Source: Negativicutes bacterium (GTDB lineage Bacteria > Bacillota > Negativicutes > Sporomusales > JAOACF01). From it: 35,947 nucleotides of DNA. Positions 27,540-35,947 of this stretch are shown piece after piece. Under the pieces are notes generated by a model. That model was not told the origin of the DNA, did no database searches, and worked only from the letters and a program-made list of their open reading frames with translations. A program made the position numbers and the translations under genes. The DNA is taken from positions 1 through 35,947 of the forward strand of contig JAOACF010000010.1 in NCBI GenBank assembly GCA_026417995.1. Reading direction: 5' to 3'. Within the stretch, counting starts at the first letter, position 1; every line of letters begins with the position of its first letter.

Positions 27540-28334
27540 TTATAATTTAAAGCCGCCATACTCGGCAAGCGCATGCAGGCAGGTGCAGTCGGCGCCGGGA
27601 TTGATTTTGCCGATTGCAGCCATAATCAATTTTTTAATTTTTTCAGCGTTATCCCGCATAGTGTCCAATACCTCGCCGTGCGTTAGCGGTAGCGGCGAAA
27701 TACCGGCGGCAAAATTAGTAACCATGGATACTGTTGCATAGCACATTTCCGCTTCACGGGCGAGCACTACTTCTGGTACGTTGGTCATTCCTACCAGATC
27801 GCCGCCTAATTTGGCGTACGCTCTGATTTCGGCGGGTGTTTCAAAGCGGGGACCTTCCGTGCATACATAGGTACCTTTCGGATGAATGCGTATGCCGGTC
27901 TCTTCCCCTGCTGCCAGCAGCACAGCACGCAACGTAGGGCAGTACGGCTCGGTGACATCGACATGGACTACCCCGCGCTCACCACCTTCGTAAAAAGTAT
28001 GATGTCGGCTTTTAGTGAAATCAAGAAACTGGTCCACCAGCACAAAATCGCCCGGTTTCATTTCAATGTTGAGCGATCCAACAGCGGTTGTAGCAACAAT
28101 CGCCTTGACACCAATCTTTTTCATAGCCCAGATATTAGCCCGATAGTTAATGAGATGAGGCGGTATCGAATGGCTGCTGCCATGCCGGGGGATAAAAGCC
28201 ACCGCTTTCCCTGCGTAGTCGCCCACTTTATATTTTACCTCGCCATAGGGTGTGGCAATTTCAGCTTCCCGTACATTGGCTAAAATCCGCGGGTCATATA
28301 CGCCCGTACCGCCAATAATTGCGATTTCAATCAT
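27540..28334 (-). CDS. mtnP: S-methyl-5'-thioadenosine phosphorylase
   Basis: IIGGTGVYDP, FIPRHGSSHSIPPHLINYRANIWA, TEGPRFETPAEI, GMTNVPEVVLAREAEMCYATVSMVTNFAAG; SD GAGGTGA, ATG 28334. Confidence 0.95.
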   Translation of the reverse strand: MIEIAIIGGTGVYDPRILANVREAEIATPYGEVKYKVGDYAGKAVAFIPRHGSSHSIPPHLINYRANIWAMKKIGVKAIVATTAVGSLNIEMKPGDFVLVDQFLDFTKSRHHTFYEGGERGVVHVDVTEPYCPTLRAVLLAAGEETGIRIHPKGTYVCTEGPRFETPAEIRAYAKLGGDLVGMTNVPEVVLAREAEMCYATVSMVTNFAAGISPLPLTHGEVLDTMRDNAEKIKKLIMAAIGKINPGADCTCLHALAEYGGFKL

Positions 28335-28379
28335 GAATGCTGTCACCTCAACAAAATGTTTGTTTAAAACTGTTTTATT

Positions 28380-28470
28380 CTGTACTGCGGCTCAATTCCC
28401 TGCCAACACCGGCAGTTTTCACCTGCATCCGGCCTAATGCCGCCGACCTGGAGCAAATACCGTCTACCCG
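28380..28470 (-). promoter_or_regulatory. structured leader candidate upstream of the mtnP operon
   Basis: overlapping, mutually exclusive hairpins sharing CUGCC on the - strand (CTGCCGGTGTTGGCAG versus GCAGGTGAAAACTGC). Confidence 0.3.
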
Positions 28471-28503
28471 CCACTATATGGTTGAATTCGAAAGCTTTAT
28501 GAT

Positions 28504-29433
28504 TTATCTGCTCCTGATTTCCTCATGCATTACCGCAAACTGTTCATCCAGCCACACATGACCAACGAACATAATTCTGCCGGGCGCAGCATAGCGAGGA
28601 TCAAAAATGAGCACATGCCAAAAAGCTCCTTCCTCCCGGACCTGATAGGCAAGATATCTGGCCCAACTGCGCATAATCCGGCCGGTTTCGCTGTCGGCGG
28701 CAGTGCGGACTGCCGGGTTGAACGATACATCCGGCACAAAAATGTCCTCGCTCACACCCCCGCGCCAAGTTACTTTTCCGCCACGAAAACCGTCAGGCGT
28801 CTCAACCATATAGCGCCACTCAGTAAGGCTGCCGATCGGAGGAGTTGCCAAAACTGTACCCGCATGCGGAAAAGAGTTTCGCAGGTCTTTGGCAATATCA
28901 TAATGAACATAAACCCTGAAGCTCAGATACCCCAGCATAATCACCAGCAAAAACACCAGGTGTCTTCGTGGGTTGCTCTTATGTCCTAGCCAAAGAAACA
29001 ACCCCAGCATTACCAGCAGATACGGATCAACGATCGGCAGAATATCCCAGGCGTATGGCAGGCGGCTCCAGGGGAGAAGCACTTTAGTGCCGTACGAAGT
29101 CATCAAGTCCAGAGTGCTGTGCAGCAACCCGGCCGCCAGCGTGAGACTCAGCAGACGCTTTCCCTCCAGAGACGGGCATATAGCTTTAAACGATAGTGTT
29201 ATAGTCAGGGCTAAAATCACTAGCCCCGGCAGCGAATGTGTGTACGTCCGATGCCACAGTAAATTGACCCCTGTCCCGTATATTGCCGAAATCATATCGG
29301 CATCAGGCAGTTCAGAAGCCAAAACCGTCGCCGCCAGCATCCATTTTTCGACCTTGCCGGATATTGTTCTTTCGGGCGGCGCCGTTAACTTATACAAACA
29401 GTATCCGGCAAGGCCGTGGGTAACGTTGTCCAT
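28504..29433 (-). CDS. YdjM-like membrane-bound metal-dependent hydrolase family protein
   Basis: MDNVTHGLAGYCLYKL, ELPDADM, WHRTYTHSLPGL, LLHSTLDLMTSYGTKVLLPWS. Confidence 0.88.
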   Translation of the reverse strand: MDNVTHGLAGYCLYKLTAPPERTISGKVEKWMLAATVLASELPDADMISAIYGTGVNLLWHRTYTHSLPGLVILALTITLSFKAICPSLEGKRLLSLTLAAGLLHSTLDLMTSYGTKVLLPWSRLPYAWDILPIVDPYLLVMLGLFLWLGHKSNPRRHLVFLLVIMLGYLSFRVYVHYDIAKDLRNSFPHAGTVLATPPIGSLTEWRYMVETPDGFRGGKVTWRGGVSEDIFVPDVSFNPAVRTAADSETGRIMRSWARYLAYQVREEGAFWHVLIFDPRYAAPGRIMFVGHVWLDEQFAVMHEEIRSR

Positions 29434-29499
29434 GCATCCTCCGCTCAATTCACGTCATCGATAACAATAGTATATCCCGAACTGTCCGGGAATTCTAAA

Positions 29500-29530
29500 A
29501 TGCAAGGGGCCTCTTTCAGGCCCCTTGCAT
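29500..29530 (-). terminator. terminator hairpin overlapping the iorB stop
   Basis: ATGCAAGGGGCC-TCTTTCA-GGCCCCTTGCAT; stop codon in loop; moderate U-tract (TTTTAGAATT). Confidence 0.7.
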
Positions 29531-30100
29531 CTCCCATCCTTTGTTAAATGCAGCCAGGTTAACCGGAACCGACTTGTCGGAAACAGACGTCTTAATAGCC
29601 TCTTCCCAGACATGTTTATCAAAACCAAAAATTTTGGCAGCCACTCCAAGCAGCAGTACGTTAACTGCCCGAACTTCCCCTATTTGCCGCGCCGCTTCAA
29701 CTGCGTTAATTCGAACAACGGAAATACCAGCCTGCTCCAGGCGTTCATACACAGCTTCGGGGTAAGAAGCGGCACCAAGGATGACAGGAATCGGCGGAAT
29801 CTCCAGATCATTCACAACTATGACGCCGCCGGGCTTCAGATATTCCGCCCAGCGCAGCGCTTCGAGCTTTTCAAAAGCGATAATTAGGTCGGCTTGACCC
29901 ATTTCGACAAGCGGCGTATATACCTTATCCCCAAAACGCACATGAGTCACGACGCTGCCGCCGCGTTGCGCCATACCATGGACTTCCGACTGCTTAACAT
30001 CAAAACCGCTTAACCTAGCTGCTTCACCCAATACTTTGCTGGCAAGCAGCGTTCCCTGGCCTCCAACTCCGACAATGAGGGCATTAAACGGCTTGCCCAT
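29516..30100 (-). CDS. iorB: indolepyruvate:ferredoxin oxidoreductase beta subunit
   Basis: ALIVGVGGQGTLLASKVLGEAA, SEVHGMAQRGGSVVTHVRFG; ATG 30100 overlaps iorA end. Confidence 0.92.
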   Translation of the reverse strand: MGKPFNALIVGVGGQGTLLASKVLGEAARLSGFDVKQSEVHGMAQRGGSVVTHVRFGDKVYTPLVEMGQADLIIAFEKLEALRWAEYLKPGGVIVVNDLEIPPIPVILGAASYPEAVYERLEQAGISVVRINAVEAARQIGEVRAVNVLLLGVAAKIFGFDKHVWEEAIKTSVSDKSVPVNLAAFNKGWEMQGA

Positions 30101-31833
30101 TATATTCCCGCCTTTCCGATAGCTGAAAATTTGCAAACCTGAACGCATACGCCGCAGCCGTTACATAAAGCTTCGTTAATACTAACTTTGCCAGGTTTAT
30201 TTTCAAGAGCAGGACACCCCAGTTTAAGACACATCTTGCAGTATTTGCACTGCTCATTGACTATATAACCGGTGCGGTGCTTTTCTTTTTCAATAAGGGC
30301 GCATGGCTGCCGGGTAATAACTACCGCCGGCTCGCCGCAATTTAGCGCTGCACGGAGCGCTTTCTCGACCTCGTCCAAATCCATGGCATTAACAATCCAT
30401 ACTTTTTCCACGCCGCATGCCCGTACCAGCGCTTCGAGATTAACCTGACGTACAGGCTCCCCTTTAATGGTAAACCCTGTCCCAGGATGATGCTGGTGCC
30501 CTGTCATTCCGGTAATGGAGTTGTCCAAGATAACCAAGGTTAATATTCCTTTATTATATACCACATCCATTAAGCCGGTCACACCGGAGTGCAGAAAGGT
30601 TGAATCGCCGATTGTCGCCACTACTTTCTTGTCAGGCCGCATTTTCGCTATGCCCATGGCATTGCCAATGCTTGCTCCCATACAGACGCATGTCTCGACT
30701 GCGCTTAACGGCGGCAAAACTCCCAAGCTGTAGCAGCCAATATCACTGGTAACGATAGCACCAAGCTTATTGATGATATAAAACACGCCGCGGTGCGGGC
30801 AGCCGGGACAAAGAACCGGCGGACGAACCGGGATATCTGACGCTAAAGCTGGATTGCCAGCGTTCTCGCCTAACAACTTCTGCCGGATGATCGCCGCTGA
30901 TAGCTCTCCAATCCGTGGAAACAATTCCTTGCCGATCACTTTAAGACCGAGGGCTTTTATCTGCTCTTCAAGAAATGGCTCGCCTTCTTCAATAACGTAA
31001 ACCACCGGATGGGCAGCGATAAATTCACGGATTAATGTATCCGGTAGCGGAAATGTCAGGCTTAATTTCAGATAGGTAGCGCGGTCGCCCAAAGCTTCAC
31101 GGGCATATTGATAAGCGATACCACTGGTGATTACGGCAAACTCCGCCCCATTCCCCTCCACCCTATTACCGGGAAAAGTATTCGCATATTCCGCCAGCCT
31201 GCCGAGGCGCTCCTCAAGCGAAAGCCGTAGTTTTCTTGCATTAGCCGGGATGACTACGTATTTCGCAACATTTTTCTCATAGTTTTTTAGCGGCAACTCG
31301 CAGCGCTCGCCCATTTCAACAAGACCCTTGGAATGCGAAATACGGGTTGTAGTACGCAGCATGACCGGCATATCAAACGTCTCACTGATCTCCAGGCCGG
31401 CAGCTACGAAATCTTTGGCCTCCTGGCTGTCCGAGGGCTCTAACAGCGCAATCTTCATAAATTTGGCGTAATAGCGGTTATCTTGTTCATTCTGCGAGCT
31501 GTGCATGCCTGGGTCATCGGCGGACACCAAAATAAAACCGCCGTTAACGCCGGTATACGCAAACGAAAACATAGGGTCAGCCGCAACGTTCACTCCCACA
31601 TGCTTCATAGCGGCAATCGCTCTCGCGCCAGCAATCGATGCGCCTTGCGCTACCTCTACCGCGACTTTTTCGTTGGGAGCCCATTCACAGTAAATTTCAT
31701 CATACTGTGCCATGTTTTCCAGTATCTCGGTGCTGGGCGTGCCGGGGTAAGCGCAGGCTGCCCGTACACCTGCTTCGTAAGCGCCGCGGGCAATTGCTTC
31801 ATTGCCAGATAACAGCCTCTTAATAGAAAACAC
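30100..31833 (-). CDS. iorA: indolepyruvate:ferredoxin oxidoreductase alpha subunit
   Basis: LLSGNEAIARGAYEAGVRAACAYPGTPSTEIL, CPGCPHRG, GDSTFLHSG...DNSITGMTGHQ, C-terminal CKYCKMCLKLGCP and CNGCGVCVQVC. Confidence 0.95.
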   Translation of the reverse strand: MFSIKRLLSGNEAIARGAYEAGVRAACAYPGTPSTEILENMAQYDEIYCEWAPNEKVAVEVAQGASIAGARAIAAMKHVGVNVAADPMFSFAYTGVNGGFILVSADDPGMHSSQNEQDNRYYAKFMKIALLEPSDSQEAKDFVAAGLEISETFDMPVMLRTTTRISHSKGLVEMGERCELPLKNYEKNVAKYVVIPANARKLRLSLEERLGRLAEYANTFPGNRVEGNGAEFAVITSGIAYQYAREALGDRATYLKLSLTFPLPDTLIREFIAAHPVVYVIEEGEPFLEEQIKALGLKVIGKELFPRIGELSAAIIRQKLLGENAGNPALASDIPVRPPVLCPGCPHRGVFYIINKLGAIVTSDIGCYSLGVLPPLSAVETCVCMGASIGNAMGIAKMRPDKKVVATIGDSTFLHSGVTGLMDVVYNKGILTLVILDNSITGMTGHQHHPGTGFTIKGEPVRQVNLEALVRACGVEKVWIVNAMDLDEVEKALRAALNCGEPAVVITRQPCALIEKEKHRTGYIVNEQCKYCKMCLKLGCPALENKPGKVSINEALCNGCGVCVQVCKFSAIGKAGI

Positions 31834-31890
31834 CCCTTCAACGAATAATGATAGATTTTTCGCGACTCTGCTTAAATTATCCTGCTAAAA

Positions 31891-32325
31891 CTATAAATTT
31901 ACCCCAACCAGGCCGCCCAACGCCCCTGCGGCGATACCGGCGCCAAATTTATTAGCAAGCACTAGCAGGGATATTGTCTCTTTATTTATTTCCATGCCGA
32001 TGCCAACCGAAATAATTACATACAATACCCCAACGGCTACACCAATTACCAGACCTTTGGCTCCTGCTTTTTGCGCCGCATAAGCGCTCCCAGCAAAGAT
32101 GCTGAGCATTGTAACAGCTACCATGATATATTGCAGGTACTGATCGATATAAATATTCTCTGCCAATAAGCCAAATATTGACAAAAACACGGTAAGTATG
32201 ACCGATATTCCCAGGCTAACCAAAACGCCTTTGCCGATCAGCACCGGAATGCTGACAGCCACCGGCTGCCTGGCAGTATAGCGTGTACGCCTCACAAGTT
32301 TGGACACACCGATCCCCCTCCCCAA
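31891..32325 (-). CDS. TIGR04086-like small membrane protein
   Basis: four hydrophobic segments, 'AGSAYAAQKAGAKGLVIGVAVGVLYV'. Confidence 0.75.
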   Translation of the reverse strand: MGRGIGVSKLVRRTRYTARQPVAVSIPVLIGKGVLVSLGISVILTVFLSIFGLLAENIYIDQYLQYIMVAVTMLSIFAGSAYAAQKAGAKGLVIGVAVGVLYVIISVGIGMEINKETISLLVLANKFGAGIAAGALGGLVGVNL

Positions 32326-32388
32326 TTATGGTTATTGTAAATGTATGCAAAAAGCGGGCGTTTATACCTAAAGGCAATTTGCCCGCAT

Positions 32389-32419
32389 GAAAAAAGAACT
32401 GGCTATAATCGCCAGTTCT
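32389..32419 (-). terminator. intrinsic terminator overlapping the surE stop
   Basis: AGAACTGGC-TATAATC-GCCAGTTCT, T6 on - strand; surE TAG spans stem/loop junction. Confidence 0.88.
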
Positions 32420-33161
32420 CAATCTCTTTCATAATACTATAGTGCGTTAAATCGAAATGCACCGGCGTAACTGAAATATAACCGGCTTTAACAGCGGCAA
32501 CGTCGCTGTCCTCGCCGTTATCACTGTCAATAGGCTCGCCACCCATCCAGTAGTACATACGGCCGCGGGGATCGAAGCGGCGCTGAAATATATTTGCATA
32601 CTGCACAACGCCCAGTTTGGCCACTTTAACGCCTCTAATATCTGTCTCAGGCAAATCCGGAACATTGACGTTCAAAAGGGTACGCGGCGGAAGTGACTGT
32701 TTTTCCAGCACCGTTTGCACCAGCCGCACTGTAAACCTGGCGGCTACGGAAAAATTGCGGGACTGCCAGCTATTCAGCGACACGGCAATTGCCGGAAAAC
32801 CGTACAAGGCACCTTCAATTGCGGCGCTCACTGTTCCCGAGTAGAGAACATCGGTGCCGAGGTTGGGGCCGTGGTTAACGCCGGATACTATAATATCAGG
32901 AGGCTCATCGAGCAGTGCCTCCACGGCGATTTTTACGCAGTCGGTCGGCGTACCGTCCACACGCCAGCCGCATACCCGCGGGTGATTAATACAGTATTCA
33001 TCAACCCGGATCGGATGATGAACGGTGATGGCCTGGCTGGTGGCGCTACGTTCACTCACCGGGGCTACCACCGTTACTTCACCAATCTCAGACAGTGATT
33101 GCCAGAGCGCTTGTATTCCGGAAGCGCCAATTCCGTCATCATTGGTCAACAAAATCCGCAT
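32403..33161 (-). CDS. surE: 5'-nucleotidase SurE
   Basis: MRILLTNDDGIGASGIQAL, SGVNHGPNLGTDVLYSGTVSAAIEGALYG; ATG 33161. Confidence 0.97.
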   Translation of the reverse strand: MRILLTNDDGIGASGIQALWQSLSEIGEVTVVAPVSERSATSQAITVHHPIRVDEYCINHPRVCGWRVDGTPTDCVKIAVEALLDEPPDIIVSGVNHGPNLGTDVLYSGTVSAAIEGALYGFPAIAVSLNSWQSRNFSVAARFTVRLVQTVLEKQSLPPRTLLNVNVPDLPETDIRGVKVAKLGVVQYANIFQRRFDPRGRMYYWMGGEPIDSDNGEDSDVAAVKAGYISVTPVHFDLTHYSIMKEIENWRL

Positions 33162-33306
33162 CGAAAATTCCCTCCAAGTCGGCTTCACACAGATGTAATC
33201 TCCATCCCTTGAGGAGCGCATTCGGCTTAACAAAATCAAAGCTTTCGAGCCTCAACCATAAGGGCAATTTAGGTTTAGAAGCTAAAACTTCTCTGACCAT
33301 TCTTCT

Positions 33307-34041
33307 TTATAGTTGGCCCAGAAACTTATGAGTCTGGGGCACTACCCGCACATCACGTAAAACTTGCAAGGCCTGCTCCTGCAATAAGAGAACGGCTTCA
33401 GGCGATATTGGCCCACAGAATTCATTAGGTGTAACCGGCTGAATTATGAGCGGGATGCGTGCGCTAACGCCGGCTACTAATTCTACTGCATGAACAAATT
33501 CTTCTGTAGTAGTATCTGCAGTTACCACAATCTTAACAAAAACAGAACATTCTGACGCCAGCTTTAAAAACGAGCGGTGTTCGTCCCAAGTGCTGCCGGC
33601 ACCGGCGCTGGGCAATTTAATATCCATGCTGATAATATCGATATGCGGCAGCACTACAGCCAGTTCGCGACAGAGCGTACCGTTGGTCTCAAGGTAAATA
33701 CGGCCGTTTAAACGGGGCGCAAGTGCAGCAATCAATGACGAATGGCAAAGCGGCTCTCCTCCCGTAAGACTGATCGAGTGATGCGGCAATTTTGTCAAAC
33801 GGTTAATAAAATGTGCCAATTCTTCCACACTTATGGGGTTGGCTGTATAAATAAAATCGCGCCGGCCTGCAGTCTGTTCAATACGTGCGTCTTTTGCACC
33901 AGTGCGCGATTGCGGAGTATCACAATAGCGGCACTTAAGATTGCATTCGGAAAAGCGGACAAAAATTTGGCGACAGCCGACATATAATCCCTCACCTTGG
34001 ATGGAAGAAAAAATCTCAACAAGATTAGCTGCAGATTTCAT
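33307..34041 (-). CDS. queE: 7-carboxy-7-deazaguanine synthase (radical SAM)
   Basis: LVEIFSSIQGEGLYVGCRQIFVRFSECNLKCRYCDTP, SLTGGEPLCH; ATG 34041 overlaps queD stop (TGATG). Confidence 0.93.
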   Translation of the reverse strand: MKSAANLVEIFSSIQGEGLYVGCRQIFVRFSECNLKCRYCDTPQSRTGAKDARIEQTAGRRDFIYTANPISVEELAHFINRLTKLPHHSISLTGGEPLCHSSLIAALAPRLNGRIYLETNGTLCRELAVVLPHIDIISMDIKLPSAGAGSTWDEHRSFLKLASECSVFVKIVVTADTTTEEFVHAVELVAGVSARIPLIIQPVTPNEFCGPISPEAVLLLQEQALQVLRDVRVVPQTHKFLGQL

Positions 34042-34427
34042 CAAGTCCTCCGGCTGTAAGCAGCGGCTGAGTACGGCGATTCCCATACCTTGACCAGCGA
34101 GACTCTAATGCCGCGTTCCGGAACATTCAGCAATGCGCTTTTCGACAGCTCATCAAAAATATATTGGGCGATATTTTCGGCTGTGGGATTAATTTCCCGA
34201 AAAGGCGGTGTATCATTGAGATAGTAGTGGTCAAGCGTCGCAAGCACTCCGTTAACCTCTTGCTTAAACTCTTTAAAATCAATGAGCATGCCTTGCTTAT
34301 CGAGTTGTGCACCTGTTAACGTTACTTCTACCCTCCAGTTATGTCCGTGCAGCCGGCAGCATTTTCCCTGGTATTCTGGAAGTCGGTGAGCAGCTTCAAA
34401 TTCACTCAGGATGGTTAACTCAAACAT
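34041..34427 (-). CDS. queD: 6-carboxytetrahydropterin synthase
   Basis: FEAAHRLPEYQGKCCRLHGHNWRVEV, FKEFKQEVNGVLATLDHYYLND, NPTAENIAQYIF. Confidence 0.95.
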   Translation of the reverse strand: MFELTILSEFEAAHRLPEYQGKCCRLHGHNWRVEVTLTGAQLDKQGMLIDFKEFKQEVNGVLATLDHYYLNDTPPFREINPTAENIAQYIFDELSKSALLNVPERGIRVSLVKVWESPYSAAAYSRRT

Positions 34428-34470
34428 ATCGTCACCCCAATTTAAATGTTATAGCAAAACAAATAATGAG

Positions 34471-34503
34471 AAAAAAAGATGAGTTAGCGTTAAACTCATC
34501 TTT
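34471..34503 (-). terminator. intrinsic terminator downstream of the GT2 gene
   Basis: AAAGATGAGTT-AGCGTTA-AACTCATCTTT with T-tract on - strand. Confidence 0.88.
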
Positions 34504-34521
34504 AGACCTGCGAATTGTCAG

Positions 34522-35805
34522 CTACTTAGCCGCCTGTTTTCCCAGCAGGCTGTCTTTGGGGAAGTTGCCTGACTGGCTCAGCAGGATATCATGGTAGCTA
34601 AGTCCGCGTGTATGCTGCGTATGGCTCCACCGCCGGTCATTGCGGTGGAGATAGCCAATAAAGGTAATGGGTATCCAGCTATAAACAAATAGCGGGTAAA
34701 AGATCGAATAAAACCACACTTTCCAGGGTGCACGAATTTTGGCCAATACCAGTACAGGAAAGACATACTGCCCCACTGCAATAATTGTCCAGACCTCAAT
34801 TGGCAATACCATATAAAGTATATTAGTATAAAACGGCGTAATATGATACAGGTAGCTAAGAGCCACAAATGTTGTCGACAAGATTAAAAAATGCGGTTGA
34901 AGCAAGTGGAGCACGCCATCAAGCAGACGAATATCACGCTGCTTGATCCCTTCGGCTAGTAGACGGGGAATATACCGGGAGGCTACGTCAAAATGCCCCT
35001 GAGCCCAACGTTTGCGCTGATGCCATGATTGCATAAACGTAAGCGGTTTCTCATCATATACAATGGCATCGTGCGCCCAAGTGGTGCGAATGCCTCGCAG
35101 CAAAGCCTTCATTGTAAACTCCATGTCTTCGGTAAGGCAAGTAGCACCCCAGCCGTGACGCTCCAGCACATCAGTGGCAATGCACATGCCGGTACCGCCT
35201 AAAACGCTGGATAAACCAATATTATATTTTGCCAAATGCCAGATGTGGTTTACCACCCAGAAGGAAATGGCAAAAGTGCCGGCAATCCATGTATCGCAAG
35301 GATTTTTTGCGTCAAGATAGCCTTGAATAACCTTTTCTCCTTTGCACAGGCGGCTGTTCATTTCCAGCAAAAAGTCGGGATGAACCAAATTATCGGCATC
35401 AAAAACAACTACAGCGTCATAGCGGCGCTTCATTTTAAACAGCTTATTGAACATCCATTCCATAGCGTAACCCTTGCCGCGCTGCTCCAGATTGAAACGC
35501 TCGTGGACAATCGCACCGGAAGTTTTAGCGATTTGCGCCGTCCGGTCGCTGCAATTATCGGCGATAACAAAAATATCATACAAATCACGCGGATAATGGA
35601 GCATATGTAAATTATCAATCAACTGACCAATGACATTTTCTTCGTTATGGGCAGCAATTACAATGGCGAAGCTATGCCTCGGCTCCATGATTTTACTCTC
35701 TTTTCGGTTCCAGATCCCAAAGAAAGCGAGAATAAAGTAGTACAAAGTGAAAAAGATAATAATGAGTTGCATTGGAATCATTATGTAATCGAAAACATAG
35801 TTCAT
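34522..35805 (-). CDS. processive family-2 glycosyltransferase, membrane-bound
   Basis: VVFDADN, TEDMEFTMKAL, QRKRWAQG (QXXRW), flanking TM helices; ATG 35805 after AAGGAGC. Confidence 0.9.
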   Translation of the reverse strand: MNYVFDYIMIPMQLIIIFFTLYYFILAFFGIWNRKESKIMEPRHSFAIVIAAHNEENVIGQLIDNLHMLHYPRDLYDIFVIADNCSDRTAQIAKTSGAIVHERFNLEQRGKGYAMEWMFNKLFKMKRRYDAVVVFDADNLVHPDFLLEMNSRLCKGEKVIQGYLDAKNPCDTWIAGTFAISFWVVNHIWHLAKYNIGLSSVLGGTGMCIATDVLERHGWGATCLTEDMEFTMKALLRGIRTTWAHDAIVYDEKPLTFMQSWHQRKRWAQGHFDVASRYIPRLLAEGIKQRDIRLLDGVLHLLQPHFLILSTTFVALSYLYHITPFYTNILYMVLPIEVWTIIAVGQYVFPVLVLAKIRAPWKVWFYSIFYPLFVYSWIPITFIGYLHRNDRRWSHTQHTRGLSYHDILLSQSGNFPKDSLLGKQAAK

Positions 35806-35947
35806 GGATCTTGCTCCTTTAGCAATTTTGGGCTTCCGTCTACCTGCCAAAATTCATTGTAATGACCTGCGTAATCCGTGTCAAGTCACAATATTGCATG
35901 TAATTTTTCCTGATGGCAGGCACGGACTGATGCGCAATATCCTATGC

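Noticed and set aside
28973-29464. 163-aa + strand ORF opposite the ydjM-like gene
   Set aside because: Antisense shadow of a recognisable - strand gene
33095-33331. 78-aa + strand ORF in the surE-queE gap
   Set aside because: No SD or domain; antisense to the surE 5' end
34428-34475. Possible preQ1 riboswitch before queD
   Set aside because: Short leader without the AGAGGTTCTAGCTACACCCTC-like consensus
1-35947. CRISPR array, transposon, prophage, tRNA or rRNA
   Set aside because: No regularly spaced repeats, transposase-like ORFs, phage structural genes or tRNA cloverleaf were noticed on visual reading; a tRNAscan/minced run would confirm

Overview
Chromosomal window, read as coming from an endospore-forming, ferredoxin-rich anaerobic Firmicute (probably Negativicutes/Sporomusaceae; inferred from gene content only). 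The left part is mostly + strand: small membrane protein, hflX with a large N-terminal extension, YnbB-type PLP enzyme, TPR protein, PRC-barrel protein, VanW-family protein, and an FlhG/MinD-like ATPase. Next come a divergent lexA / yneA-like SOS pair, a frameshifted CBO0543-like gene, and small sporulation/CotF-like genes. From about 11.6 kb almost everything is on the - strand: Nal1-like trypsin-fold protease, patatin, PAS-GAF-GGDEF protein, 2-oxoacid:ferredoxin oxidoreductase (4 subunits) with an IclR regulator, PduL, ASCH-like protein, aminotransferase, NfnAB-like pair, a methionine-salvage operon (mtaD, class II aldolase, ahcY, mtnA, mtnP), YdjM-like protein, iorAB, TIGR04086-like protein, surE, queE/queD and a processive GT2. 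No tRNA, rRNA, CRISPR array or transposase was recognised. The most interesting signals are: (i) an exact JAMM-type metalloprotease motif in the HflX N-terminal extension; (ii) a PilZN/YcgR-N-like domain fused to an FlhG-type ATPase away from flagellar genes; (iii) a class II aldolase inside an mtnP-mtnA-ahcY-mtaD operon, suggesting a methylthioribulose-1-P aldolase (DHAP) shunt; (iv) two unassigned structured intergenic RNA candidates; (v) a small-protein locus with a CTG-start candidate and an SD-sequestering hairpin beside coat genes. No database searches were run; all family names come from motif recognition.
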